From: JBHIER01 sp046760705 [NCBI: bacterium]
Lineage (GTDB): Bacteria; JBHIER01; G020348925
Reading direction: 5' to 3'
Length of the DNA stretch: 6,110 nt
NCBI GenBank assembly: GCA_046760705.1
Contig: JBHIER010000216.1
Span: forward strand, 1 to 6,110
The notes below the pieces were generated by a model that saw nothing but the letters and a program-made list of their open reading frames with translations, had not been told where the DNA came from and did no database searches. Shown here in pieces: positions 1-5,058 of the stretch (its first letter is position 1; each line of letters begins with the position of its first letter). Position numbers and translations under genes: made by a program.

Positions 1-562
1 CATCTCCATTCACATCTCCCTTAGATGGCACTGAGCTGGCGAACAGAGCGTAGTGAGAACGAAGGGGATTTTGAATCGCGACAACCGTGTTCTCCGCCGG
101 GTCCACTGTTGTGCCTGAGACCTCTACCCATTGGGCGCTGGCTGCATCCCAATGTTTCAGCAGAATATCGTCTTCAGACCCCTGTTTATTAGACCCTCCC
201 CCTGGGCCGTAATGAAGATGCAGGCCAATGGACTGCTGGAAACCCATCATGCCGCCCCCCATCATCCCCTGACCCTGAGGATCGGCGATGTCGCAGTAAT
301 AGCCTCCGATGATCATCGGCTCATGCGGGCCGGGCAGGCTGTCCGGGTGCATCTCCTCAAACCAGGCGTAAATCGAGTCCGGATACATCATCCCCATTAT
401 ACAGCCGGGTGGAAACGCCAGCCAGTCCATACTGTCGGTGGGACAATGAATAAAAGTGGTGTCCGTGGCCCCCCTGTGAACCCAACCCCCGTGCTGTTGA
501 GCCACAGCAGAAACGACACTCAATGTTAGGACACCCAAAAGGGTAAAAATTAACCTTTTCAT
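1..562 (-). CDS. Secreted Met/Gly-rich protein ending in a dockerin-like motif (3' end outside window)
   Basis: I do not recognise this gene as a named family. The ATG at 562-560 is preceded by AGGAG (574-570) at 7 nt spacing, and the frame stays open for 187 codons to the window edge. Residues 1-22 form a clear Sec signal peptide (MKRLIF..., ending AVA-QQ), so the product is exported. The middle is rich in Met, His, Gly and three Cys (IHCPTD, PPGCIMGMM, YYCDIAD, then MMGGGMMG and LHLHYG). Residues about 135-178 (DDILLKHWD...WVEVSG...YALFASS) resemble the small beta domains found before sorting or dockerin modules. The last residues, KGDVNGD, match the start of a dockerin type I calcium loop, suggesting a C-terminal dockerin just outside the window. 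It is transcribed from its own putative sigma-54 promoter. Exported status is well supported; the molecular function is unknown. The missing 3' end could also hold a different EF-hand module. Confidence 0.85.
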   Translation of the reverse strand, partial: MKRLIFTLLGVLTLSVVSAVAQQHGGWVHRGATDTTFIHCPTDSMDWLAFPPGCIMGMMYPDSIYAWFEEMHPDSLPGPHEPMIIGGYYCDIADPQGQGMMGGGMMGFQQSIGLHLHYGPGGGSNKQGSEDDILLKHWDAASAQWVEVSGTTVDPAENTVVAIQNPLRSHYALFASSVPSKGDVNGD

Positions 563-744
563 TTTGTTGCTCCTTTCACGTTTAGAGTAATTGCACCAAC
601 AAATTCAGAGTTTTTCCTATCAACTTTTAATGTGACATGATCCACCTCCTTTTAATGCCCATCAGTTCTTAGTGTGAGCCTTCTGCAAAAGATCATCAAG
701 TCATACAGTTCGCCTCCTTTTTTGTCTATTGATTGCATTTTGCC
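563..744 (-). other. 5' leader of the secreted-protein gene, with SD-preceded tiny ORFs
   Basis: This is the stretch of about 182 nt between the predicted sigma-54 transcription start (near 744) and the ATG at 562. It contains two strong Shine-Dalgarno sequences (AGGAGG at 718-713 and 650-645) besides the gene's own. The first is 8 nt before ATG-ACT-TGA (704-696), whose stop overlaps another ATG (TGATG) opening a 14-codon frame to 652. The second is 6 nt before ATG-TCA-CAT-TAA (638-627). A GTG frame at 645-559 (28 codons, VDHVTLKV...) ends in TGA overlapping the main ATG (ATGA), but its GTG overlaps the SD, so it cannot use that site. No conserved riboswitch was recognised. The motifs are directly visible; a regulatory role is inferred. 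Confidence 0.4.
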
Positions 745-755
745 CTTATTCCTCC

Positions 756-770
756 GCAAAAAGTGTGCCA
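756..770 (-). promoter_or_regulatory. Sigma-54 (-24/-12) promoter for the secreted-protein gene
   Basis: Read on the minus strand, the sequence is TGGCAC-ACTTT-TTGC (770 to 756), a full match to the TGGCAC-N5-TTGC core of the RpoN consensus with the correct 12-bp spacing between the -24 GG and the -12 GC. Transcription should start near 744. It lies in an intergenic region upstream of a signal-peptide gene, with several dyads behind it where enhancer sites usually sit. A sigma-54 activator is encoded about 4.3 kb upstream. It differs at only a few positions from the second -24/-12 site at 3360-3346. Confidence 0.8.
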
Positions 771-777
771 GGAGGAG

Positions 778-802
778 GTGAACCCTTTCAATCGCCGTTC
801 AC
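778..802. repeat. Perfect 6-bp dyad GTGAAC-N13-GTTCAC behind the -24 element
   Basis: The arms are at 778-783 and 797-802, centred about 46 bp upstream of the predicted start at 744. The dyad sits just upstream of the sigma-54 core, so it could be an operator or a proximal activator site. It shares no obvious sequence with the dyads further upstream. The symmetry is seen directly; binding is inferred, and a 6-bp dyad can arise by chance. Confidence 0.35.
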
Positions 803-841
803 AAGCTCAAAAAAAAGTTCAAAGGATTGACTTTTGGACTT

Positions 842-853
842 TTTCCTGGGAAA
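842..853. repeat. Short palindrome TTTCC-TG-GGAAA upstream of the sigma-54 promoter
   Basis: A palindrome with perfect 5-bp arms and a 2-bp centre, near -104 relative to the predicted start. The distance suits an enhancer-binding protein site. It is short, so it is only a candidate. Confidence 0.3.
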
Positions 854-867
854 CACTACCGAAAATC

Positions 868-904
868 GTGTAATTATTTCAAAGCAATCAGGAAGAAATT
901 ACAC
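868..904. repeat. Inverted repeat GTGTAATT...AATTACAC (candidate upstream activator site or weak stem-loop)
   Basis: The 8-bp perfect arms at 868-875 and 897-904 extend imperfectly inward through TTTC/GAAA. The centre is about 142 bp upstream of the predicted sigma-54 start, a typical position for an upstream activating sequence. It also begins 8 bp beyond the stop codon at 912, so it could fold as a stem-loop at the end of the Kelch/TPR transcript. The stem is AT-rich and lacks a strong U-tract, so a classic intrinsic terminator is unlikely. Confidence 0.4.
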
Positions 905-911
905 AGTTCGC

Positions 912-1724
912 TCAGAATTTTAAGAGAAAGGAAATGAGGAAGGTATCGTCTTTTATTTGAGGTGTAAGAGGAAAAGACCTCTCCTGAGTCGAAACCTCCG
1001 GAGAGGGTGGGCGGAAGAGGGCATCAAGATAGGAGTAAAGCCAGACCCCAAGGGTGGCCCAGAAGAAATAGTATCTGGCTTTGTAGTAGTTGTTATACCT
1101 TTTGTATTGCTCGCTAACATCAGGAGTTTCTGTGGCTTTCATGTAATCCTGCCGGGTTTTTCTCGTTTGAACATGAGCGAAGATGAGTCCCCCGGTGGAT
1201 GCAGCCCCAGCGGACAAGAGGGCCCATCCCTTTTTCTTCTCCCCCCGGTGCAACTGCTCCCAACCGGGAAAAGCCAACGACCGCCAGGTCACCGGACTTT
1301 TATATATCACTCCGGGCGAAATCTCTTTGTCCTGTGTCTCGGCCTGAAGTTTGGCTTGAAACTCCGTCTTCACCTTATCGAAGACAGCGATAATTTTGGG
1401 AGAGACCAAGGCCGGGTCTAAGGTTAACCCAGGATTGGATTGCAGGGCCGCTTTGAATGCGCTTCTGGCCTCGTCTATCCTGCCCAGGGCAACCAATGAA
1501 AAGGCCAGATACTGATGAATGATGGCCAGTTGGTTTGAAGTAAACCGGTCTCTGTTGACCAGGACCCGGCGGGCCAGCAGCTCGGTTTCTTCATACCTGA
1601 GACCTCTGTAAGACTCAATAAGTTGGCCGATTACGTCGGCAGATTCTGTCTGTGAAAAGACGCCCGGGGGAACAGAGAGAACAACGCCCAATAAGGATAA
1701 AATAATGAAAAATCGAGCCCTCAT
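912..1724 (-). CDS. Exported TPR protein with DUF5683-like membrane domain
   Basis: A 270-residue protein. Residues 1-24 (MRARFFIILSLLGVVLS...VFS-Q) form a signal peptide. Residues 30-122 are helical and TPR-like (HQYLAFSLVALGRIDEARSAFKAAL at about 70-94, then LDPALVSPKIIAVFDKVK). Residues 145-237 resemble the DUF5683 type: an LAFPGWEQLHRGEKKKGW motif, a hydrophobic segment at 166-185, a Tyr/Lys-rich loop, and a second membrane segment at 217-236. It probably sits in the envelope with its TPR part in the periplasm; its biochemical role is unknown. The start at 1724 is chosen because ATG overlaps the Kelch stop as ATGA, signalling translational coupling, and because it begins the signal peptide. 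The frame stays open to 1829, but those 35 extra residues lie over Kelch coding sequence and would bury the signal. Family naming is from motif recall only. Confidence 0.85.
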   Translation of the reverse strand: MRARFFIILSLLGVVLSVPPGVFSQTESADVIGQLIESYRGLRYEETELLARRVLVNRDRFTSNQLAIIHQYLAFSLVALGRIDEARSAFKAALQSNPGLTLDPALVSPKIIAVFDKVKTEFQAKLQAETQDKEISPGVIYKSPVTWRSLAFPGWEQLHRGEKKKGWALLSAGAASTGGLIFAHVQTRKTRQDYMKATETPDVSEQYKRYNNYYKARYYFFWATLGVWLYSYLDALFRPPSPEVSTQERSFPLTPQIKDDTFLISFLLKF

Positions 1725-3094
1725 CTCAAAAGAATCGCCTTTCTGGTCAATGAAAGTGGTCCCGACCTCAGTTGAACAAAGTAGACACCGCTGGCCACAT
1801 CCCTGCCAGTGCTGTCCTTTCCATCCCAACTTACAGAGTAATACCCGGCCTCTTTCGGCTCGTCCACCAAGATCTTCACCTCTTGACCGAGAAGGTTGTA
1901 GATTCTGAGCGTAGTGCGAAGAGCGGAGAGCTTAGAGTCCACTCCTTTTCCCCTGCTCTTTGCTCTGTGCTCTGCGCTGGGGATGGCGTAGCGGATGGTG
2001 GTGCTGGGGTTGAATGGGTTGGGATAGTTTTGATACAAGAGAAAATCTCTGGGCATCACCGGAGGAATTTCCACCACAGAAGTGACCGCGGCGGTATATT
2101 CTTCAACTATATCAAGTATCTCAAGCATTTGATGATGCATTCGAGCGATACCGCCGATGGCGTAAATTTTGTCGTCTACAGTGCTCGAGGTCAGCCCTTC
2201 TCTGGCAAAATTCATCGGTTCGATAGTGTCCCATCCTCCATCTCCAAAGGGACTATAAGCCTCGACGGAGTTGAGCTGCCCGTTCTGATTTGAGCCCCCG
2301 ATGGCAAAGATGGAATCCTTCACGGCCGCTGCCCCGCAGTATCCTCGGGGAGCAATCATGTCTTCCACCTCACTCCACCCTATACCTGGCTGATATCTTT
2401 CAACGGAGACTACGGGGCCGTAAAAAAATCCGCCAATGGCATAGATTGCACTATCCAGGACGGCTGCGGCCAAAGAGATGCGCGGCGTGACCATGCTGGG
2501 GACATCCGTGTCCCAGCGGTCGGTAGCCGGGTCATAGCGTTCCACAGTGGCTAAGGGCATACCCATTTGCCCAGATCCTCCGAGGGCATAGATGTTTCCA
2601 TGTAAGACAGCTAAAGCCAACCCCTCCCTAAGCGTCGGCATGGGCGATCTCTCCGCCCACGCATCTGTCTGAGGGTCGTATTCCTCCACCGAATCGAGGA
2701 TCTCTCCGTGTTCACCCCGCCCCCCGATGACGTAAATCTTTCCGTTCACCGCTGCTGCCGCCGCATTGTATCGAGAGGAATTCATGGGGGCCACGTCCGT
2801 GTCCCAGGTGTCAGTCCGGGGATCGTATCTCTCAACCACATCCAACGGTGTTATCATCATCATTCGTCGCTGTCCACCGCCGATAGCATAGATTTTGCCA
2901 TCCACCACCGCCGAGCACAGCCCGTATCTTGGCGTCGGCATCGGCTGCTTGGTCTCCCATGCTGCTGGAGACACTCTCGCGCCTGCCACCAGCAGGAAGC
3001 AACTCAGACAGAAAATAATAAACGCTTTGCTGAACTTAATCTGCAGCAGCAAAGACAGTTGGAAAAAGCTTACCTCTGCTATACTGGGCCCCAT
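1721..3094 (-). CDS. Secreted six-Kelch beta-propeller with FlgD/T9SS-like C-terminal tail
   Basis: Numbering is from the ATG at 3094 (457 aa). A signal sequence occupies about 18-44 (KFSKAFIIFCLSCFLLVAGA, cleavage near VSPA). Six Kelch repeats follow, each with an IYAIGG-type strand (Gly-Gly at 71, 124, 171, 220, 266 and 314) and a VERYDP...W pattern, enough for one six-bladed propeller that likely binds a ligand or partner outside the cell. Residues 354-363 carry YQNYPNPFNP, the hallmark of the FlgD-like/T9SS type A tail, which runs to the end (RIYNLLGQEV, SWDGKDSTG, ASGVYFVQL). The start is uncertain. The frame is open to GTG 3262 and includes ATG 3238 with a good SD, but those starts translate through a MITE-like repeat and put 48-56 residues before this start. 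TTG 3052 would give a compact signal peptide. An in-frame inverted repeat interrupts the tail at about 374-393. Confidence 0.88.
   Translation of the reverse strand: MGPSIAEVSFFQLSLLLQIKFSKAFIIFCLSCFLLVAGARVSPAAWETKQPMPTPRYGLCSAVVDGKIYAIGGGQRRMMMITPLDVVERYDPRTDTWDTDVAPMNSSRYNAAAAAVNGKIYVIGGRGEHGEILDSVEEYDPQTDAWAERSPMPTLREGLALAVLHGNIYALGGSGQMGMPLATVERYDPATDRWDTDVPSMVTPRISLAAAVLDSAIYAIGGFFYGPVVSVERYQPGIGWSEVEDMIAPRGYCGAAAVKDSIFAIGGSNQNGQLNSVEAYSPFGDGGWDTIEPMNFAREGLTSSTVDDKIYAIGGIARMHHQMLEILDIVEEYTAAVTSVVEIPPVMPRDFLLYQNYPNPFNPSTTIRYAIPSAEHRAKSRGKGVDSKLSALRTTLRIYNLLGQEVKILVDEPKEAGYYSVSWDGKDSTGRDVASGVYFVQLRSGPLSLTRKAILLR
1916..1977. repeat. In-frame palindromic repeat inside the Kelch gene's C-terminal domain
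   Basis: Imperfect inverted repeat built from GCTCT/AGAGC units. The left arm (1916-1934, GCGAAGAGCGGAGAGCTTA) pairs with the right arm (1955-1977), which carries three GCTCT units and ends in GCGC. The encoded residues (AEHRAKSRGKGVDSKLSALR) fall between YAIPSA and TLRIYN of the tail domain, where related tails usually have only a few residues, and their Arg/Lys/Ser composition is unlike the neighbours. Insertion without loss of frame resembles the way Rickettsia palindromic elements sit in genes; no homology to them is claimed. Confidence 0.55.
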
Positions 3095-3103
3095 CTCGGG
3101 GTG

Positions 3104-3222
3104 AATTACACCCCCCTTAGTCCCCCCTTTATAGGGGGGAAATATGGGAAAGCCCCTCTTATGAACGGGGAACATAGGGTTGTTAGTCCCCCTTATCAAA
3201 GGGGGATTTAGGGGGTTGTATT
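3104..3222. mobile_element. MITE-like C/G-rich palindromic repeat at the 5' end of the Kelch gene
   Basis: Terminal inverted repeats at 3111-3130 (CCCCCCTTAGTCCCCCCTTT) and 3198-3215 (AAAGGGGGATTTAGGGGG) bound a core of about 105 bp; weaker symmetry extends to 3104 and 3222. Three internal hairpins are visible: CCCCCC-TTTATA-GGGGGG (3122-3138), CCCC...GGGG (3153-3170) and CCCCC-TTATCAAA-GGGGG (3188-3205). Repeats of this pattern are scattered in many bacterial genomes and often produce spurious peptides such as PPLIRG and PPYKGGTKGG, both seen here. It carries no transposase. It lies between a sigma-54 promoter and the Kelch coding region, so its hairpins would be in the mRNA leader or, if translation starts at 3238, inside the coding sequence. 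Confidence 0.8.
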
Positions 3223-3235
3223 TTTGCCATGAATT

Positions 3236-3248
3236 CATTGCCACCCTC
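3236..3248 (-). promoter_or_regulatory. Alternative start with Shine-Dalgarno (GAGG then ATG at 3238)
   Basis: GAGG at 3248-3245 sits 6 nt before ATG at 3238-3236. This is the best-looking initiation site upstream of the Kelch frame, and it is in frame with it. Starting here would add 48 residues, mostly repeat-encoded, in front of the ATG at 3094, which itself lacks a clear SD. It may be the ancestral start, now separated from the signal peptide by the repeat. Confidence 0.45.
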
Positions 3249-3270
3249 AACTTATGTATCACTTAAAATG

Positions 3271-3293
3271 GAACTTCCTATACAATCAAGTTC
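3271..3293. repeat. Dyad GAACTT-N11-AAGTTC in the Kelch operon leader
   Basis: Perfect 6-bp arms at 3271-3276 and 3288-3293, about 41-63 nt after the predicted sigma-54 start. It could be an operator or an mRNA stem, but no matching copy is seen at the other sigma-54 promoter. Confidence 0.3.
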
Positions 3294-3345
3294 ATTGAAA
3301 GAACCTCGTGCATACTGTTTAGGATACCTGGCTAATCCCCAAACC

Positions 3346-3360
3346 GCAAAAATCATGCCA
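3346..3360 (-). promoter_or_regulatory. Sigma-54 (-24/-12) promoter for the Kelch/TPR operon
   Basis: The minus strand reads TGGCAT-GATTT-TTGC (3360 to 3346), beginning at the base right after the kinase TAG stop (3363-3361). It matches the RpoN core except T for C at the sixth position, and the GG/GC spacing is correct. Predicted start is near 3334. Like the site at 770-756 it continues TTTTTGCGG, so the two promoters look like members of one regulon. Enhancer sites, if present, would have to lie inside the kinase 3' end or further upstream. Confidence 0.75.
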
Positions 3361-5058
3361 CTAGTCTTCCAAATTGATTCTGAGTTCCAAGGTATCTCCT
3401 TTACTGATCCTAACCTCTCTCTCCCAAACGGGCCAGGCAGGATTCTTCAGAGAGAGAATGTGTTCCCCTACCTCAACAATGAGAGGCTCAGACAAGGGGG
3501 TACTGTTGCGGTATTCATTGTCCACATAGACATCTGCCCAGGGATTGACGATGACCATCAGGTAACCGACATTATCCAGAAAGGAGATCTCGAGCTTTTG
3601 CTCTTCACCGCTTTTTATATGGACATTCTTAAGTATGGGCGAGAAATTGGGATTCACAAATGAGATCTGGTGTGTTCCCTCTGCCAGGGTTATGGGTTCT
3701 CCAATAGGTGTTGTTTCAAAGTATTGGCCGTCGATGTAAACCTTGGCCCAGGGCAAACAGATGACCTGCAGATACCCTTCCGCTGACTGAACCAATGAAA
3801 TTGTTTCTTTCTCTCCCCCACTTTGGATTTTTTCCTCAAGATGGATGGCTGACTGGGCTTCGGTTATCTCTTCAGCCGGCCGGGAGAAACCCCCACTCAA
3901 CACTGAGTCTTGCTCACTGTGGTCTTCTGATAGTACTCTCTTAGGCCCCTCATCTGCAGTCTCTGGAGAGGGCTCGACTGCTTCATGCGGAGCCTTAATT
4001 GTATCTTTGTCCGTTTCATAAACAAGTTTTTTTGAACTGTTCAGGTCCGAAGGTCTCTGCCAGAAAACGATTAAACCTACCAGAGCAATTAAAACAACAG
4101 CCGCACTGACGGCAACCTGTCCAATTCTTCTTGACCATATTTTTGATACAATCCTGCCAGGGTGCCGAATGTCTGGCGGCTTCTCCTCGGCTTCAACAAA
4201 ATCCCCGGGCAAGAGTCGTCCCAGATGCTCTTTTGTGGGTATTTTTATCAGTCCGCTCAGATTTTTCCTCAAATCGCGGCTGCTTTGCTCACAACTTTGA
4301 TAACGCTGCGCCACATCCTTTTCAAGCATCTTCCGAAGCCATCGCACAATTTCCTCTGGGATGTCCGGTGTAACTTCCTCCAATTTATTCGGCTCAGCAG
4401 TCAATATCTTATTCAAGCACACCGAATAGGAGTCGCCGCCAAAAGCCTTTTCCCCGGTCAGCATTTCATAAACGGTCGCCCCTAACGAGAACAAGTCCGA
4501 TCTGCCGTCGGCCTTTTCGCCCCTTGCCTGTTCGGGAGACATGTAGGCTGGCGTGCCCATCAATGTTCCCTCCACAGTGTAAGAACTACCGCCCTCGATG
4601 TACGATAAGCCAAAATCGGTCAACTTGACGCTCCCGTCGGTGCCGATGAGAATGTTGGAAGGCTTGACGTCGCGATGGTAAACGCCTTTCGAATGCGCAA
4701 AACCCAAAGCTTTTAAGACTTCGAGAGCAATCCGAAGAGCGATGGGTAAGGGTAGTCTGCCTTTTTCTTCAATCAGGTTTCTGAGGCTGGTTCCGTGGAC
4801 AAACTCCATGGCCATGAAATGCATTCCCTGGGAAACACCGTAATCAAACACATCGACGATGTTTTCGTGCTTGATTCTGGCACAAGCCTTAGCTTCCCGC
4901 TGAAATCTTCCCACCAATTCCTCTTCTGAGGCCAGATGGGGGTGCAGCACCTTAATCAGCACCCAGCGATCCAAGCTCTTTTGGTAGGCTTTGTAGACCG
5001 TGGTCGTGGCGCTCTGGCTGATTTTGTCTAAAATTTCATACTGGCCGATGGTCTTCAT
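3361..5058 (-). CDS. Transmembrane Hanks-type Ser/Thr kinase with two PEGA domains
   Basis: A 565-residue protein that phosphorylates Ser/Thr at the inner membrane. The kinase domain is at about 7-265, with the ATP-anchoring Lys36 (VLIK), its Glu55 partner, the HRD loop (H128-R129-D130, K132, N135), DFG at 148-150, and GTPAYMSPEQ at 168-177. All catalytic residues are present. The glycine-rich loop is unusual: residues 13-22 read ISQSATTTVY, with every canonical Gly replaced. A single membrane helix at 314-333 follows, then an acidic Glu/Ser/Pro linker (335-425) and two PEGA repeats (428-493 and 498-563, each with a PWA-VY-D core), which would lie outside the membrane and may bind wall or surface ligands. 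The start overlaps the activator gene by 23 bp (ATG 5058, activator stop 5036), so the two are co-transcribed and probably coupled. The kinase may act on the activator or its partners; this is inferred. Confidence 0.95.
   Translation of the reverse strand: MKTIGQYEILDKISQSATTTVYKAYQKSLDRWVLIKVLHPHLASEEELVGRFQREAKACARIKHENIVDVFDYGVSQGMHFMAMEFVHGTSLRNLIEEKGRLPLPIALRIALEVLKALGFAHSKGVYHRDVKPSNILIGTDGSVKLTDFGLSYIEGGSSYTVEGTLMGTPAYMSPEQARGEKADGRSDLFSLGATVYEMLTGEKAFGGDSYSVCLNKILTAEPNKLEEVTPDIPEEIVRWLRKMLEKDVAQRYQSCEQSSRDLRKNLSGLIKIPTKEHLGRLLPGDFVEAEEKPPDIRHPGRIVSKIWSRRIGQVAVSAAVVLIALVGLIVFWQRPSDLNSSKKLVYETDKDTIKAPHEAVEPSPETADEGPKRVLSEDHSEQDSVLSGGFSRPAEEITEAQSAIHLEEKIQSGGEKETISLVQSAEGYLQVICLPWAKVYIDGQYFETTPIGEPITLAEGTHQISFVNPNFSPILKNVHIKSGEEQKLEISFLDNVGYLMVIVNPWADVYVDNEYRNSTPLSEPLIVEVGEHILSLKNPAWPVWEREVRISKGDTLELRINLED

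Noticed and set aside
46-70. Similarity of AGAGCGTAGTGAGAACGAAG to the palindromic repeat at about 1907-1925
   Set aside because: Only about a dozen bases match, with no inverted arm nearby; here they encode ordinary residues of the beta module, so a repeat copy is not supported.
131-529. 132-codon plus-strand frame opposite the secreted-protein gene
   Set aside because: It is antisense to a gene with a signal peptide, a proper SD and a dockerin-like motif; the plus-strand translation has no recognisable domain and no good SD.
811-835. A/T-rich imperfect inverted repeat (AAAAGTTCAA...TTGACTTTT) as a terminator
   Set aside because: The stem has an unpaired base and almost no G/C, so it would be too weak for a convincing intrinsic terminator.
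771-873. Plus-strand GGAGGAGGTG as a ribosome site for a 31-codon GTG frame
   Set aside because: The GTG overlaps the SD itself and the product has no recognisable features; the sequence is better explained as flanking the minus-strand promoter and part of the 778-802 dyad.
1725-1829. Upstream extension of the TPR protein to ATG 1829
   Set aside because: It overlaps the end of the Kelch tail domain, adds 35 residues unlike a signal peptide, and hides the clear signal at 1724, which has an ATGA overlap with the Kelch stop.
3229-3663. 144-codon plus-strand frame across the kinase 3' end and leader
   Set aside because: It lies over the second PEGA domain in antisense and over the sigma-54 promoter; the translation has no recognisable domain.
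4878-4892. Plus-strand TGGCAC-N5-TTAG resembling a third sigma-54 promoter
   Set aside because: It lacks the essential GC of the -12 element, lies inside the kinase gene, and has no gene downstream on that strand.
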